Assembly (NCBI GenBank): GCA_002492295.1
Contig: DKYC01000040.1
Span: forward strand, 34,283-40,290
Length of the DNA: 6,008 nucleotides
Reading direction: 5' to 3'
Source: Lachnospiraceae bacterium UBA7110
GTDB lineage: Bacteria > Bacillota > Clostridia > Lachnospirales > Lachnospiraceae
Shown: piece after piece, positions 5,579 to 6,008 of the stretch
Layout: each line of letters begins with the position of its first letter
Position numbering within the stretch: position 1 is the stretch's first letter
Translations under genes and position numbers: made by a program
Notes under the pieces: model-generated
What the model saw: the letters and a program-made list of their open reading frames with translations, nothing else
The model's database searches: none
What the model was told of the DNA's origin: nothing

Positions 5579-6008
5579 TTAATCTTCTTCCAATTGTGAT
5601 ACGCGTCTGATATGTTTTTCCTCATTTGAAAATGGTGTGTTTAAAAAGGTTTCCACGATTTCAACAGCAAGCATTTCACCGACAAACGCACCTCCAAGCG
5701 CAAGCATATTTGCGTCGTTGTGCAGCCTTGTCATTTTTGCGGAAAGCGGTTCACTGCACAGTGCGCAGCGCACGCCTTTTACCTTGTTTGCAACCATTGA
5801 AATACCGATGCCTGTAGTACATACGACGATGCCCTTTTCACACTCACCGCTTGCGACAGCCTTTGCCGCTGCCTTTCCGAATACGGGATAATCGCAGGAT
5901 TTGTTTTCGTAACAGCCAAAGTCCTTATATGCGATATTATGCTCCTCTAAGTATTTTATTATTTTGTTTTTCAACTCCAGACCGCCATGGTCACTGCCTA
6001 ATGCTATC
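5579..6008 (-). CDS. rpiB: Ribose-5-phosphate isomerase B (RpiB/LacAB family), 5' end cut by window edge
   Basis: RpiB interconverts ribose 5-phosphate and ribulose 5-phosphate in the cytoplasm, in the non-oxidative pentose phosphate pathway. The frame stays open to the right edge and reads IALGSDHGG there, the typical RpiB N-terminus. The last base, read on the minus strand as G, would be the third base of an ATG, so only about two bases are missing and the protein would be about 143 residues (E. coli RpiB is 149). A TTG at 5974 is not the real start, because it would remove the SDHGG substrate loop. Counting the missing Met as residue 1, the motif CTTGIGIS starts at C64 and HND starts at H97; these match the catalytic Cys66 and His99 of E. 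coli RpiB. LacA/LacB sugar isomerases share the fold, but the neighbouring upp favours RpiB. The gene is complete at its 3' end. Confidence 0.94.
   Translation of the reverse strand, partial: IALGSDHGGLELKNKIIKYLEEHNIAYKDFGCYENKSCDYPVFGKAAAKAVASGECEKGIVVCTTGIGISMVANKVKGVRCALCSEPLSAKMTRLHNDANMLALGGAFVGEMLAVEIVETFLNTPFSNEEKHIRRVSQLEED

Noticed and set aside
5533..5625. Upstream extension of upp to an ATG at 5625 (31 more residues).
   Set aside because: It overlaps the end of rpiB, has no UPRT homology, and the ATG at 5532 has a GGAG at good spacing and gives the exact family length.
5972..5974. TTG as the start of rpiB.
   Set aside because: The frame continues to the window edge with the conserved IALGSDHGG N-terminus, so the real start is just outside.

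Overview
All recognisable genes lie on the minus strand, so the window reads right to left. The sequence suggests a Gram-positive anaerobe of the Clostridia, most likely Lachnospiraceae. The reasons are moderate GC content, GGAG-type ribosome binding sites, a secreted coiled-coil/SleB-type cell-wall hydrolase, and a compact FHA / PP2C phosphatase / Ser-Thr kinase cluster of a kind known in that group. The taxonomic call is an inference from gene content, not from a marker gene.

Right third (6008 to 3682): rpiB (ribose-5-phosphate isomerase B; its start codon falls just off the right edge) is followed by upp (uracil phosphoribosyltransferase), with a hairpin in the 46-base gap. Then, 36 bases after upp, comes a secreted two-part protein with a signal peptide, a long PcsB/CwlO-like coiled coil and a C-terminal SleB-type hydrolase domain. 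RpiB feeds the pentose phosphate pool from which PRPP is made, and Upp uses PRPP to salvage uracil. The hydrolase has no obvious metabolic link to them and may simply be read through.

Middle and left (3681 to 105): an 87-base gap holds a candidate sigma-A promoter beside a perfect inverted repeat. It leads into four closely spaced genes: a soluble FHA-domain protein (phosphothreonine reader), a PP2C phosphatase (eraser), a membrane Ser/Thr kinase with a helical TPR-like outer part instead of PASTA repeats (writer), and a 107-residue single-pass membrane protein not recognised by name. The last protein has a cytoplasmic tail with several Thr-x-x-Leu sites, and the FHA protein has a similar site just before its FHA domain. 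This suggests, without proving it, that both are substrates of the kinase and ligands of the FHA domain.

Left edge (1 to 108): a near-consensus promoter (TTGACG, 17 bases, TATACT) overlaps the stop of the last gene and points out of the window. Its predicted leader carries three tandem 12-base repeats. The gene or RNA it drives is not in view. No stretch longer than 300 bases is without a gene. I see no tRNA, rRNA, CRISPR array or mobile element.
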